From the NCBI GenBank assembly GCA_005777515.1, contig SXMA01000066.1, forward strand, positions 1-21,795: 21,795 nt of DNA, in the 5' to 3' direction. The translations under genes and the position numbers were made by a program. Shown here in pieces: positions 7,619-15,167 of the stretch. The stretch's first letter is position 1; every line of letters begins with the position of its first letter. The notes beneath the pieces are model-generated. The model did no database searches, was not told the DNA's origin, and was given only the letters and a program-made list of their open reading frames with translations. The stretch comes from Actinomycetota bacterium (GTDB lineage Bacteria > Actinomycetota > Actinomycetes > Nanopelagicales > Nanopelagicaceae).

Positions 7619-7743
7619 TTTTTTTCTTCCTTTACATCTTTCACGAGGGCTCTCGGTCTAATACACGAGCGCACACTTTCTCGCTTGAGGGGCGTAAATC
7701 TACCAGCGCTCGTTAAAGATCTAAAATCGAGGCGAAAATACGC
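7619..7743 (-). promoter_or_regulatory. rpsO leader, candidate S15-binding autoregulatory RNA
   Basis: On the transcribed strand ACGAGCGC (7706-7713) pairs perfectly with GCGCTCGT (7665-7672) around 33 nt. Inside, GTA-GATT-TAC and CTC-AAGC-GAG could form two small arms, making a possible three-way junction. Downstream, CGAG-AGCC-CTCG forms another stem before AGGAAG, and its CTCGT could pair instead with the 5' ACGAG, so two folds are possible. S15 leader RNAs with differing structures are known in several phyla, including Actinobacteria. Assignment to that class here is inference from position and pairing only. Confidence 0.45.
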
Positions 7744-7745
7744 CT
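7722..7745 (-). terminator. Possible weak terminator after ribF
   Basis: AGGCG (7741-7745), loop TATTTT and CGCCT (7730-7734) are followed on the transcribed strand by CGATTTTAG. The 5-bp stem overlaps the ribF stop. The T-run is only four bases and is displaced, so this is at best partial termination that could separate rpsO from ribF. Confidence 0.3.
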
Positions 7746-8652
7746 AAAGGGAAGTCAGTTTCCTAGCTTCATCGCAATCTATTTTCATCTGAACCAAGAG
7801 CTCATCTAATGAGCCAAATTTGATGGTATCTCTTAGTCTCCAACCGAATTCAACTTTTGCCTCTTGGTCATAGAGATCTAAATCATCTCGATCAAGTGCG
7901 TAGGCCTCAACTTGTCTTCCGCGCACGCCATCAAATGTGGGATTAGTTCCAATAGAAATTGCTGCGCTCCAGCGATGAGAACCAACTGATAACCAGCCGG
8001 CATAAACTCCATCAGATGGAATTGTGGCATAAGAATCTAGACCAATATTTGCAGTTGGATATCCAATAGTTCTGCCACGTTTTTCGCCGTGAATAACTGG
8101 TCCGACTAATTGATGAGGTCTGGTTAGCAATTGATTAGCAATCTCGATGTTTCCCGCCTTAATTGCCTCTCGAATGCGTGTCGAGGAGGCCTTAATGTTT
8201 CCATGGTTATAAAGAGGGATTGCCTTTACCTTAAAAGGTGAATTAGCTTTTAAATACTCAACATTCCCAGCAGCTTTTGCTCCAAATGTGAAGTTCTCCC
8301 CCACTAAAACTAAAGCGGGATCAAAAATTGGCTTGAGTATTTCGTTAATGAATTGATCTGGAGTTAATTGTGAAAATTGAGAGCTAAATCTAATTACCGC
8401 CACGCTACTTGCCCCATGCATCGATAACTGGGCGATGCGATTACTTAGAGTCAGCAGCCGAGTTGGAACTCTATCTGGCGCAAATACAGATGTTGGATGA
8501 GGATCAAAGGTGAGTGCAACTACCGGCAGATTTTCTCTAACCCCCTCTTGAAGAATGACTTGATGGCCGATATGCACGCCGTCAAAAATTCCGATAGCAA
8601 GGGCAGAGCCTAGAAGCGGGGCTCCATGCCAAGTTACTTCAGCGCTATTCAT
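7744..8652 (-). CDS. ribF: Bifunctional riboflavin kinase / FAD synthetase
   Basis: Converts riboflavin to FMN and then to FAD. The N-terminal nucleotidyltransferase half carries GIFDGVHIGH at residues 21-30 and the TFDPHPTSVF segment. The C-terminal kinase half has the GxxGYPTAN motif as GRTIGYPTANIG, then a DGVYAG strand and the WSAAISIGTNPTF segment. I chose the ATG at 8652 (302 aa). The frame is open further upstream, to 8736, but that part overlaps truB and encodes residues unlike the family. The chosen start lies 13 bp after the truB stop with only a weak purine-rich spacer, so translation may depend on coupling. FAD is the cofactor of ThyX encoded in the same window, but I see no sign of direct co-regulation. 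Confidence 0.96.
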   Translation of the reverse strand: MNSAEVTWHGAPLLGSALAIGIFDGVHIGHQVILQEGVRENLPVVALTFDPHPTSVFAPDRVPTRLLTLSNRIAQLSMHGASSVAVIRFSSQFSQLTPDQFINEILKPIFDPALVLVGENFTFGAKAAGNVEYLKANSPFKVKAIPLYNHGNIKASSTRIREAIKAGNIEIANQLLTRPHQLVGPVIHGEKRGRTIGYPTANIGLDSYATIPSDGVYAGWLSVGSHRWSAAISIGTNPTFDGVRGRQVEAYALDRDDLDLYDQEAKVEFGWRLRDTIKFGSLDELLVQMKIDCDEARKLTSL

Positions 8653-8665
8653 AGCTTTAATTCTT

Positions 8666-9523
8666 TCATGAAATAAAGACCGCCACAGGTTGTGCGCCGT
8701 ATTCCCGATTTTCCAATATTGCAGCAACCTGCCCATCTGGCGTTAGGGCAACAACTGGGCCATCAGTGCTTGATGCGCTCAGCGCGCGACCAAAACTCAA
8801 CTCTTTAACCTCAAGCAGATCTACATTTCTTACACTCATAACTTTAGATATCTCGCTAGCAAGAGGCCTTATCTCTGGTGATTCAAGGCTGCTGCAATCA
8901 CTTAAGGAGAATGGAGCAACTAGGCTCCTTCGAAGCGAGATGAGATGTCCTCCAACTCCAAGTGAGCTTCCTAAATCTCTTGCAATTGATCGAATGTAAG
9001 TTCCTGCCGAGCATTCAACAGTAATTTCAATATCTAGAAATTCTCCACGTTTGATTTCGATTACATCTAATTTATAGATATCTATCTGCCGAGCAGGGAT
9101 TTCTACCTCTTTGCCCTCTCGCACTAAGTCATAGGCTCTCTGGCCATTAATCTTTATCGCCGAGACTTTAGTTGGAACCTGCATAATGCTTCCAATTTGA
9201 GTAGCAAGGAACTCTCTAATTTCCTGATCGCTGACATTTGAAGTATCAGATGTTGAAATGATCTCACCTTGCGCATCATCGCTAGCAGTCACCTGGCCTA
9301 ATCGAATCTGAGCGTGATAGGCCTTTTTTCCTTGAGTTATATATTGTAGAAACTTTGTTGCCTTATTTACTCCAATAACAAGAACGCCTGTTGCCATCGG
9401 ATCAAGAGTCCCAGCATGGCCGACCTGCTTTGTGCCTAGCGTTTTTCTTAACTTTGCCACTACATCATGACTGGTAATTCCAGCTGGCTTATCAATAATG
9501 ACAAAGCCATCTTGCAAACTCAT
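8666..9523 (-). CDS. truB: tRNA pseudouridine(55) synthase
   Basis: Isomerises U55 to pseudouridine in the T-loop of tRNAs. The nucleophilic aspartate is Asp41 in GHAGTLDPMATGVL, preceded by the DKPAGITSHD segment (11-20). The AYHAQIRLGQVTASDDAQG motif and the CSAGTYIRSIARDLG motif follow as expected. Length 285 aa includes a C-terminal PUA-like end. The ATG at 9523 directly abuts the rbfA TAG (zero bases between), with GGTGAG as ribosome-binding site, so translation is coupled. In M. tuberculosis several genes, including an nrnA-like phosphoesterase and dinF, separate rbfA from truB; here they are absent. Confidence 0.97.
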   Translation of the reverse strand: MSLQDGFVIIDKPAGITSHDVVAKLRKTLGTKQVGHAGTLDPMATGVLVIGVNKATKFLQYITQGKKAYHAQIRLGQVTASDDAQGEIISTSDTSNVSDQEIREFLATQIGSIMQVPTKVSAIKINGQRAYDLVREGKEVEIPARQIDIYKLDVIEIKRGEFLDIEITVECSAGTYIRSIARDLGSSLGVGGHLISLRRSLVAPFSLSDCSSLESPEIRPLASEISKVMSVRNVDLLEVKELSFGRALSASSTDGPVVALTPDGQVAAILENREYGAQPVAVFIS

Positions 9524-9967
9524 CTACTCACCAGAGAGATAGTTTTTTGGGCGGCTCTGGCGATAAGGATCATCTCCGCTTATCGGCTCTGCGCCAGATC
9601 GAAGATTTGCAATCTCTTCATCACTTTTTCTAACCTGATCAAGTAAATCTTCAAAGTTCTTGGCGTTTTCACCTAATGCATCTGCAAAGAAGGTAAGAGA
9701 AGGGGTGATTCTTGTGCCAAGTTCTCGTCCTACTTCAGTTCTTAATAGCCCCTTGGCACTTTCTAATACCTTGGCAGTATTTAGGCGAGCTTCATCATCG
9801 CCTAAAACTGTATAGAAGATAGAGGCTTGTTGTAGGTCGCCAGTTACTCGAACATCGGTAATTGTGACAAAACCAAGGCGCGGATCTCTCACCTTGCTCT
9901 CAAGGGCTGAGGCAACTACAACCTTGATCCGGTCAGCAACTTTTGCAGCCCGATGCGACTTTCCCAT
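9524..9967 (-). CDS. rbfA: Ribosome-binding factor A
   Basis: Small KH-fold protein that binds immature 30S subunits and helps 16S rRNA 5'-end processing. Recognisable by the N-terminal RxxRVADxIK-like helix (AAKVADRIKVVVASAL), DPRLGFVTITDVRVTGDLQQASIFYTV in the centre, and the LRTEVGRELGTRITPSLTFFAD segment. Length is 147 aa, with an acidic and polar C-terminal extension after about residue 115 as in other Actinobacteria. The ATG at 9967 is three bases after the infB stop. The best upstream purine stretch (GAGCGAG) lies inside infB, which suggests coupled translation. Its stop abuts truB. Confidence 0.96.
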   Translation of the reverse strand: MGKSHRAAKVADRIKVVVASALESKVRDPRLGFVTITDVRVTGDLQQASIFYTVLGDDEARLNTAKVLESAKGLLRTEVGRELGTRITPSLTFFADALGENAKNFEDLLDQVRKSDEEIANLRSGAEPISGDDPYRQSRPKNYLSGE

Positions 9968-9970
9968 GTC

Positions 9971-12682
9971 TTATGCTCGCTCTTTCTCGCGCATCTCAAA
10001 TGCTTCAAATACATCTCCAATTTGAATGTCTTTGAAACTTCCCACACCAATTCCGCACTCAAAGCCCTCACGAACTTCAGTGGCATCATCTTTAAATCGC
10101 TTTAAGGATTCGATTGTTAGGTTATCGCCGATTACCACGTTATCGCGCAGAACTCTTGCCTTAGCATTTCTCCTAATAAGTCCGCTTGAAACCAGAGATC
10201 CAGCGATAGTTCCAAACTTGCTGGACTTAAAGACTTCACGCACTTCAGCGCGACCCAAGACTGCTTCCTCAAATTCAGGCTTGAGTAGTCCCTTAAGGGC
10301 AGCTTCGATCTCCTCGATTGCTTTATAGATCACGCTATAGAAACGAACTTCAACGCCCTCTTCATCAGCAAAGATTGCAGTATGGGCCTCCGGCTTAACA
10401 TTGAAGCCAACAATTACCGCTCCCGATGCTGAAGCAAGCGTGACATCGCTCTTAGTAATGGCGCCAACGCCTCTATGAATAACTCTCAAATCAACTTCAC
10501 TACCGACATCTAATTGAACCAAAGCATCTTCAAGTGCTTCAACAGATCCGCTGACATCGCCTTTGAGAATGAGATTAAGAGTTGTGACCTTGGATTGCTC
10601 AAGGAAGTCTTCTAGGGAAACTTTCTTTCTCGCCTTGGCAAGTGCGGCATGTCGCTCTCCGGCCTGACGCTTCTCTGCAATTTGTCTTGCAGTTCGATCA
10701 TCAGGTGCAACGATAAAGCTATCGCCAGCACTTGGCACCGAGGTAAAGCCAAGAACTTGAACTGGCCTTGATGGACCTGCTACTTCAACTTCTTGTCCAA
10801 ACTCATCCATCATCGCTCTTACGCGGCCAAAAGCACTTCCTGCAACAATTGCATCTCCAACGCTTAGCGTTCCGCGCTGGACTAGAACTGTTGCAACTGG
10901 ACCACGGCCACGATCTAGGTGAGCCTCAATTGCTACACCTCTAGCATCATCTTCATGGATTGCTCTTAGATCAATTGCAGCATCTGCAGTTAACAAGATT
11001 GCTTCAACTAATTGATCAATACCAGTTACTTTAGCTGCGGAGACATCAACAAATAGCGTATCTCCACCATACTCCTCAGCGACCAAGTTGTATTCAGTCA
11101 ATTGCTGACGAATTCGCCCTGGATTTGCTCCCTCTTTATCAACCTTATTAACGGCAACAACAATTGGAACACTTGCTGCTTGAGCGTGATTTAAAGCCTC
11201 GATTGTCTGGGGCATCACTCCATCATCTGCAGCAACAACTAGGACTGCAATATCTGTCACCTTTGCGCCACGAGCACGCATAGCGGTGAAGGCTTCATGG
11301 CCTGGGGTATCGATAAATGTAATGGCGCGATTAAGTCCGGCATGCTCATGATGAATCTGATAAGCGCCAATGTGTTGAGTAATACCACCTGCTTCACCCT
11401 TTACAACTTCAGTCTGGCGAATAGCATCGAGAAGTCTTGTCTTTCCATGATCAACATGGCCCATAACCGTGACAACTGGCGGCCTAATACTCAAATCATC
11501 AGGATCAACATCAGAGAGCTCTTGATCAAGATCGATATCAAACTCTTCTAATATCTCTTTATCTTCATCCTCTGGAGAGACAACTGTTATTTTGTAGCCG
11601 AACTCGCTACCTAATACATGCAGAGTCTCTTCATCAACTGATTGAGTTGCAGTAACCATCTCGCCTAGATGAAATAGCACTGAGACTAACCCAGCTGGAT
11701 CTGCTCCAATTTTTTCGGCAAAGTCAGCTAAAGATGCTCCTCTTCGCAATCTAACTGGAGTATTTCCATCACCGCGAGGAACAATTGCGCCACCAAGTGT
11801 TGGGGCTTGCATATTGTCTATCTCTTCGCGACGCGTTTTCTTTGATTTGTAATTCTTTTTCTTTCCAGCATTCTTTCCAAATGCTCCGCCAGCGCTTCCG
11901 CGCTGTCCTGGTCTTCCTGGCGCAAAACCGCCACCTGGTTTTCCAGCTCCTGGTCTTGCTGGCGCGCCCGTTGCTCCGCCTGGTCTTTGACCTTGGCCAC
12001 CTTGGCTGCGATATGGAGATGAAGCATTGCGATCTTGCGGGCGAGATGAACCATCAGTTCGTTGTTGTGGTCGCGCTGCAAATCCTGGACGAACAGAACC
12101 AGGACGAGGTCCTGCCATATTTCCGCCTCTTGCCGGCGCACCTGGCGGTCTACTTCCGGTAGGTCTTACTTGTCCGGGACGTTGTGCTCCGCCCTGACCT
12201 TGTGGTCTTGGTGGACGAGGAGGCGCTGAAGGATTTCCAAAAGGATTATTTCCAGGTCTTGCGCTGCCCTGACCTTGTGGTCTTGGTGGACGAGGAGGTG
12301 CTGAGGGTGTTGCAAAAGGATTATTTCCGACTCTGGCAGCAGGAGCAGCTGGTGGTTTAGCAGGAAGTGGCGCTGGCTTTTCTTCTACGCTCTCTTTGAT
12401 TACTGGAGTAATAGGTGGAGTAATTTCATCAATCTGCTCAACGCTCTCTACTGGCGCTGCTTTCTTCGCTGCGGCTTTCTTGGCAGGGGCTTTTTTGGCA
12501 GGAGCTTTTTTAGGTGTAGCTGCAACTGCAGGAAATTTTTCTAGAAACTTTCGCACCACCGGTGCTTCAACAGTTGAAGATGCGGAGCGAACAAACTCGC
12601 CCATCTCTTGGAGTTTTGCAAGGACATCCTTGCTATCCATCCCTACATCTTTTGCTAATTCGTAAACGCGGACCTTTGCCAC
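9971..12682 (-). CDS. infB: Translation initiation factor IF-2
   Basis: GTPase that brings initiator tRNA to the 30S subunit and promotes subunit joining. Architecture of 903 aa: IF2N domain at 1-50, a Lys/Ala-rich linker at 58-75, a Pro/Gly/Arg-rich low-complexity region at about 104-275 with a 25-residue tandem duplication, a second IF2N-type domain at about 312-365, then the GTPase core. GTP-binding motifs: GHVDHGKT 408-415, DTPGH 458-462, NKVD 512-515. Domains II, III and the fMet-tRNA-binding domain IV follow. The start is GTG at 12682 with AAAGGAG five bases upstream. The usual ylxR gene between nusA and infB is missing, and a structured 170-bp leader stands in its place. Confidence 0.98.
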   Translation of the reverse strand: MAKVRVYELAKDVGMDSKDVLAKLQEMGEFVRSASSTVEAPVVRKFLEKFPAVAATPKKAPAKKAPAKKAAAKKAAPVESVEQIDEITPPITPVIKESVEEKPAPLPAKPPAAPAARVGNNPFATPSAPPRPPRPQGQGSARPGNNPFGNPSAPPRPPRPQGQGGAQRPGQVRPTGSRPPGAPARGGNMAGPRPGSVRPGFAARPQQRTDGSSRPQDRNASSPYRSQGGQGQRPGGATGAPARPGAGKPGGGFAPGRPGQRGSAGGAFGKNAGKKKNYKSKKTRREEIDNMQAPTLGGAIVPRGDGNTPVRLRRGASLADFAEKIGADPAGLVSVLFHLGEMVTATQSVDEETLHVLGSEFGYKITVVSPEDEDKEILEEFDIDLDQELSDVDPDDLSIRPPVVTVMGHVDHGKTRLLDAIRQTEVVKGEAGGITQHIGAYQIHHEHAGLNRAITFIDTPGHEAFTAMRARGAKVTDIAVLVVAADDGVMPQTIEALNHAQAASVPIVVAVNKVDKEGANPGRIRQQLTEYNLVAEEYGGDTLFVDVSAAKVTGIDQLVEAILLTADAAIDLRAIHEDDARGVAIEAHLDRGRGPVATVLVQRGTLSVGDAIVAGSAFGRVRAMMDEFGQEVEVAGPSRPVQVLGFTSVPSAGDSFIVAPDDRTARQIAEKRQAGERHAALAKARKKVSLEDFLEQSKVTTLNLILKGDVSGSVEALEDALVQLDVGSEVDLRVIHRGVGAITKSDVTLASASGAVIVGFNVKPEAHTAIFADEEGVEVRFYSVIYKAIEEIEAALKGLLKPEFEEAVLGRAEVREVFKSSKFGTIAGSLVSSGLIRRNAKARVLRDNVVIGDNLTIESLKRFKDDATEVREGFECGIGVGSFKDIQIGDVFEAFEMREKERA
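12176..12325 (-). repeat. 75-bp in-frame tandem duplication in infB
   Basis: Two adjacent 75-base copies (12251-12325 and 12176-12250) encode 25-residue units starting NNPF and containing [14 protein letters not shown] core of about 33 bases is identical between copies and the edges have diverged. It lies in the disordered Pro/Gly-rich linker, so copy number could vary without harming the GTPase core. Confidence 0.85.
12458..12511 (-). repeat. Lys/Ala/Pro-rich repeats in the IF-2 linker
   Basis: Residues 58-75 repeat the KKAPA / KKAAA unit four times. This basic, flexible stretch is common in actinobacterial IF-2 and in other nucleic-acid-associated proteins. Confidence 0.7.
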
Positions 12683-12852
12683 TTTTCTCCTTTTGTGGCT
12701 CCTCGTTTACTTTTTAAACGCGAAGCCTAAATTGACCTACTCATGACTGTGAAGTGCTCATTAGAGTGCCATTGCCTATTCGACCTAGCCTTCGCTTTGC
12801 AAATATGTGAGGGAGATCCTCACGGCGCAACCATACCGCCGCAGTACTACTT
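12683..12852 (-). promoter_or_regulatory. nusA-infB intergenic region, structured infB leader
   Basis: Holds three stems on the transcribed strand: CGGCG/CGCCG around a 9-nt loop; GTGAGG-ATCTC-CCTCAC (12807-12823); and a long hairpin at 12697-12727 (GGCT/AGCC outside, CGTTTA-AAAAG-TAAACG inside, one mismatch) ending only a few bases before the infB AAAGGAG. GCGAAG at 12790-12795 could pair instead with CTTCGC at 12720-12725, opening the long hairpin. No T-run follows any stem. I find no ylxR reading frame. The pairings are seen; regulation of infB is inferred. Confidence 0.45.
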
Positions 12853-13848
12853 TTAGGAAACTTCGCCTGCCGTAGAGCCACTTGTCGCCCCATCGGAGTG
12901 AATATCAATGCGCCAGCCAGTCAGGCGAGCAGCCAGACGGGCGTTCTGCCCATCTTTACCAATGGCAAGAGATAGTTGGTAATCAGGAACTACAACCTTG
13001 GCAGAGCGAGTATCAATATTTACTACCTCAACGCTAGAGACTCTTGCCGGAGCTAAAGCATTACCAACATATGTTGCTGGATCTTCAGACCAATCAACAA
13101 TATCTATCTTCTCGCCATGTAACTCATCCATAACAGCTCTTGCTCTTGCTCCCATGGGACCAATTAGCGCACCCTTTGGACTAACACCTGCGCGGTGAGC
13201 TCTAACTGCAATTTTGCTGCGATGTCCTGCCTCGCGAGCTATTCCCATAATTTCGACGATGCGATCTCTTATCTCCGGAACTTCAAGTGCAAATAATTGT
13301 TTTACTAGCGCTGGATGGCTCCTAGAGAGCAGCACCTCAGGGCCCTTCTGGCCTTGTTTAACTTCAACTACAAAGCTCTTGATTCGATCGCCATGTTTAT
13401 ATATCTCACCGGGCACTTGTTCATGTGGTGGAATTTTTCCCTCTACTCTTCCAAGATCAATATAGACCATCTTCTGATCTCGTCCTTGTTGAATTACTCC
13501 TGAGACAATATCGCCAACAGTTGCGCTAAATTCACCAACAATTTCTAGATCTTTTGATTCTCGCATCTTCTCTTTAATAATCTTGCGCGCAGTAGATGAT
13601 GCGATACGACTAAAGCCTTCAGGCTCATCGCTTATCTCATCTATCTTCTCGCCATCTGGGCCAAATACTGGGATAAGAATCTTTATCTCACCTGTTACTA
13701 AATCTAATTTGGCATGAGCAAATGGCTTTGCTCCCTCCATCTCGTTATAAGCGCTCTTAACTGCAATCTCAATTGCGGTTATCAGGCGATCAAGCGGGAT
13801 ATCACGCTCAATGGTTAGAGCTTCTAAAACTTTCATATCGACATTCAT
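12853..13848 (-). CDS. nusA: Transcription termination/antitermination factor NusA
   Basis: RNA polymerase-associated factor controlling pausing, termination and antitermination. Domains in order: N-terminal RNAP-binding domain (1 to about 125), S1 domain (about 130-195; GDIVSGVIQQGRDQKMVYIDLGRVEGKIPPHEQ pattern), KH1 (about 205-270) with GPMGARARAVMDEL, and KH2 (about 275-322) with LAIGKDGQNARLAARLTGW. Length 331 aa without the C-terminal acidic repeats of Proteobacteria is normal for Actinobacteria. The ATG at 13848 overlaps the rimP TGA (ATGA), so the pair is translationally coupled. A second in-frame ATG four codons later is a less likely start. Confidence 0.97.
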   Translation of the reverse strand: MNVDMKVLEALTIERDIPLDRLITAIEIAVKSAYNEMEGAKPFAHAKLDLVTGEIKILIPVFGPDGEKIDEISDEPEGFSRIASSTARKIIKEKMRESKDLEIVGEFSATVGDIVSGVIQQGRDQKMVYIDLGRVEGKIPPHEQVPGEIYKHGDRIKSFVVEVKQGQKGPEVLLSRSHPALVKQLFALEVPEIRDRIVEIMGIAREAGHRSKIAVRAHRAGVSPKGALIGPMGARARAVMDELHGEKIDIVDWSEDPATYVGNALAPARVSSVEVVNIDTRSAKVVVPDYQLSLAIGKDGQNARLAARLTGWRIDIHSDGATSGSTAGEVS

Positions 13849-14315
13849 CGCTTATCGCCTTCTTTGCGATTGAATTCAATCTCAACAGTGGCTCGCTTAA
13901 TTTCACTAAATAAAATACTTACCTCTCCACTTTTAACCTCAAGTAATGCTGAATCTAGATCAAGGCTTTTAAGGCGGCCAATTAGCTTTTCACCATCGAC
14001 TTTGACTATGGAAATTAGCCGACCAAGATTTTTCTTCCATTGATGCACCTTTACTAGCGGGCGATCAACACCAGGGGATGTGACTTCAAGGGTAAATGGA
14101 TTATCACCGAGCTGGCTATAGTTTTCTAGAATTTCTGATATTGCTCTTGAACTTGCAGCAACCTCATCAAGATTTAGATTTCTCTCTTCGTGATCAACTA
14201 TTACTGAGATGATCCGAGAGCGTCCAACTGGAATCACTTTAATCTCTTCAAGTAAGAGCCCAGATGCTTTTACTACTGGAGCGAGAAGCTCATTTAAGTT
14301 ATCTACCAAAGCCAT
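13845..14315 (-). CDS. rimP: Ribosome maturation factor RimP
   Basis: Needed for maturation of the 30S subunit. The 156-residue protein shows the family features: LEEIKVIPVGRSRIISVIVD near residues 22-41, an N-terminal alpha/beta domain, the NPFTLEVTSPGVDRPL signature in the middle, and a C-terminal Sm-like barrel (GRLISIVKVDGEKLIGRLKSLD). The ATG at 14315 has AGGAAG eight bases upstream. It starts the conserved rimP-nusA-infB group and overlaps nusA by 4 bp. A 49-bp gap separates it from the permease gene upstream. It is A/T-rich and may hold a promoter, but I see no convincing -35/-10 pair. Confidence 0.95.
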   Translation of the reverse strand: MALVDNLNELLAPVVKASGLLLEEIKVIPVGRSRIISVIVDHEERNLNLDEVAASSRAISEILENYSQLGDNPFTLEVTSPGVDRPLVKVHQWKKNLGRLISIVKVDGEKLIGRLKSLDLDSALLEVKSGEVSILFSEIKRATVEIEFNRKEGDKR

Positions 14316-14364
14316 TTTAATTTCTTCCTACTTATTTAATTGTTGTTAAGTTGTGGGGCGAAGT

Positions 14365-15153
14365 CTAGCCCAGATTGGCACCCCGTAGGAAGGTGTCATA
14401 GATCAGACGGATGATTAGCGCGGTAGTAACGGCTAGAAAAGCGCGACGAATCAAAACTGAACCGCCTCTTATGCCAACCTTAGCTCCAATAAAACCTCCA
14501 GCGATGTTTCCTGCCGCCATCGTTAATCCCAGCGCCCAGATGATTTGAGAGTTAAAGCCAAAAACTAAAATCGCTCCAAGATTTGTCGCAAGATTAACAA
14601 GCTTTGCAGTGACAGATGCTTCAAGGAATGCAAAGCCAAGAGATGCAACTAGTGCAAGCATTAGAAATGATCCGGTCCCAGGACCAAAGATTCCATCATA
14701 GAACCCGATTACAGCCCCAACAGCTGCGCCGATTAATAGTCGATTTCTTCCAGCAAATTTTGCAGAAGAAACCTGTCCTAAGTCTTTTCTTAGATAGGTA
14801 TAGATTGCAACAACAATTAGAAGAAATAGAATTATTGGCTTAAAGGCATCTCTTGGAATCTTAGTTGCCACACTTGCTCCAAGTCCTGAACCAATAAATG
14901 CAGGAATACCCATCACCGCTGCTAACTTAAAGTCTGGCTTTATCTTTTTTAAATATGAGGCAGTAGCTCCCAAGGTGCCAAGAAATGAAGGGACTTTATT
15001 AGTTCCAAGAATCACCGAAGGTGAGGTATCAGGAAGTGAAACTAGAAGAGCTGGCAGTTGAATTAGTCCTCCGCCGCCAGCGAGTGAATCAACAAGTCCA
15101 GCGAAGGTGGCTGCAAGGATGAGAAATAGAATTACTTCAACTGAGATATCCAC
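14365..15153 (-). CDS. TauE/SafE family sulfite/organosulfonate exporter-like permease
   Basis: Membrane protein of 262 aa with about eight hydrophobic segments. It has the two family half-motifs: DSLAGGGGLIQLPALL near residue 22 in the first repeat and GFYDGIFGPGTGSFLML in the second, plus the LGTNKVPSFLGT segment. TauE/SafE proteins export sulfite, sulfoacetate or similar anions, or are uncharacterised; the substrate cannot be deduced here. The start is GTG at 15153, 14 bp after the proS stop, with no recognisable Shine-Dalgarno, so it may depend on coupling or a leaderless start. It is an unusual guest between proS and rimP. Its codon use and base composition do not look different from its neighbours by eye. 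Confidence 0.88.
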   Translation of the reverse strand: MDISVEVILFLILAATFAGLVDSLAGGGGLIQLPALLVSLPDTSPSVILGTNKVPSFLGTLGATASYLKKIKPDFKLAAVMGIPAFIGSGLGASVATKIPRDAFKPIILFLLIVVAIYTYLRKDLGQVSSAKFAGRNRLLIGAAVGAVIGFYDGIFGPGTGSFLMLALVASLGFAFLEASVTAKLVNLATNLGAILVFGFNSQIIWALGLTMAAGNIAGGFIGAKVGIRGGSVLIRRAFLAVTTALIIRLIYDTFLRGANLG

Positions 15154-15167
15154 GAGAAACTAGTAAA

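Noticed and set aside
8653..8736. Upstream extension of ribF into truB
   Set aside because: The 28 extra residues are unlike RibF N-termini, and the ATG at 8652 gives normal length and sits just after the truB stop.
11785..12162. Open readings on both strands inside the low-complexity part of infB (a 125-codon one on plus and a 107-codon one in another minus frame at 11818-12141)
   Set aside because: They arise from the repetitive Pro/Gly/Arg codons of infB. The proteins are low-complexity with no motif, and infB is intact there.
12807..12823. GTGAGG/CCTCAC hairpin as a nusA terminator
   Set aside because: It is followed by ATATTTG on the transcribed strand, not a T-run. Treated as part of the infB leader instead.
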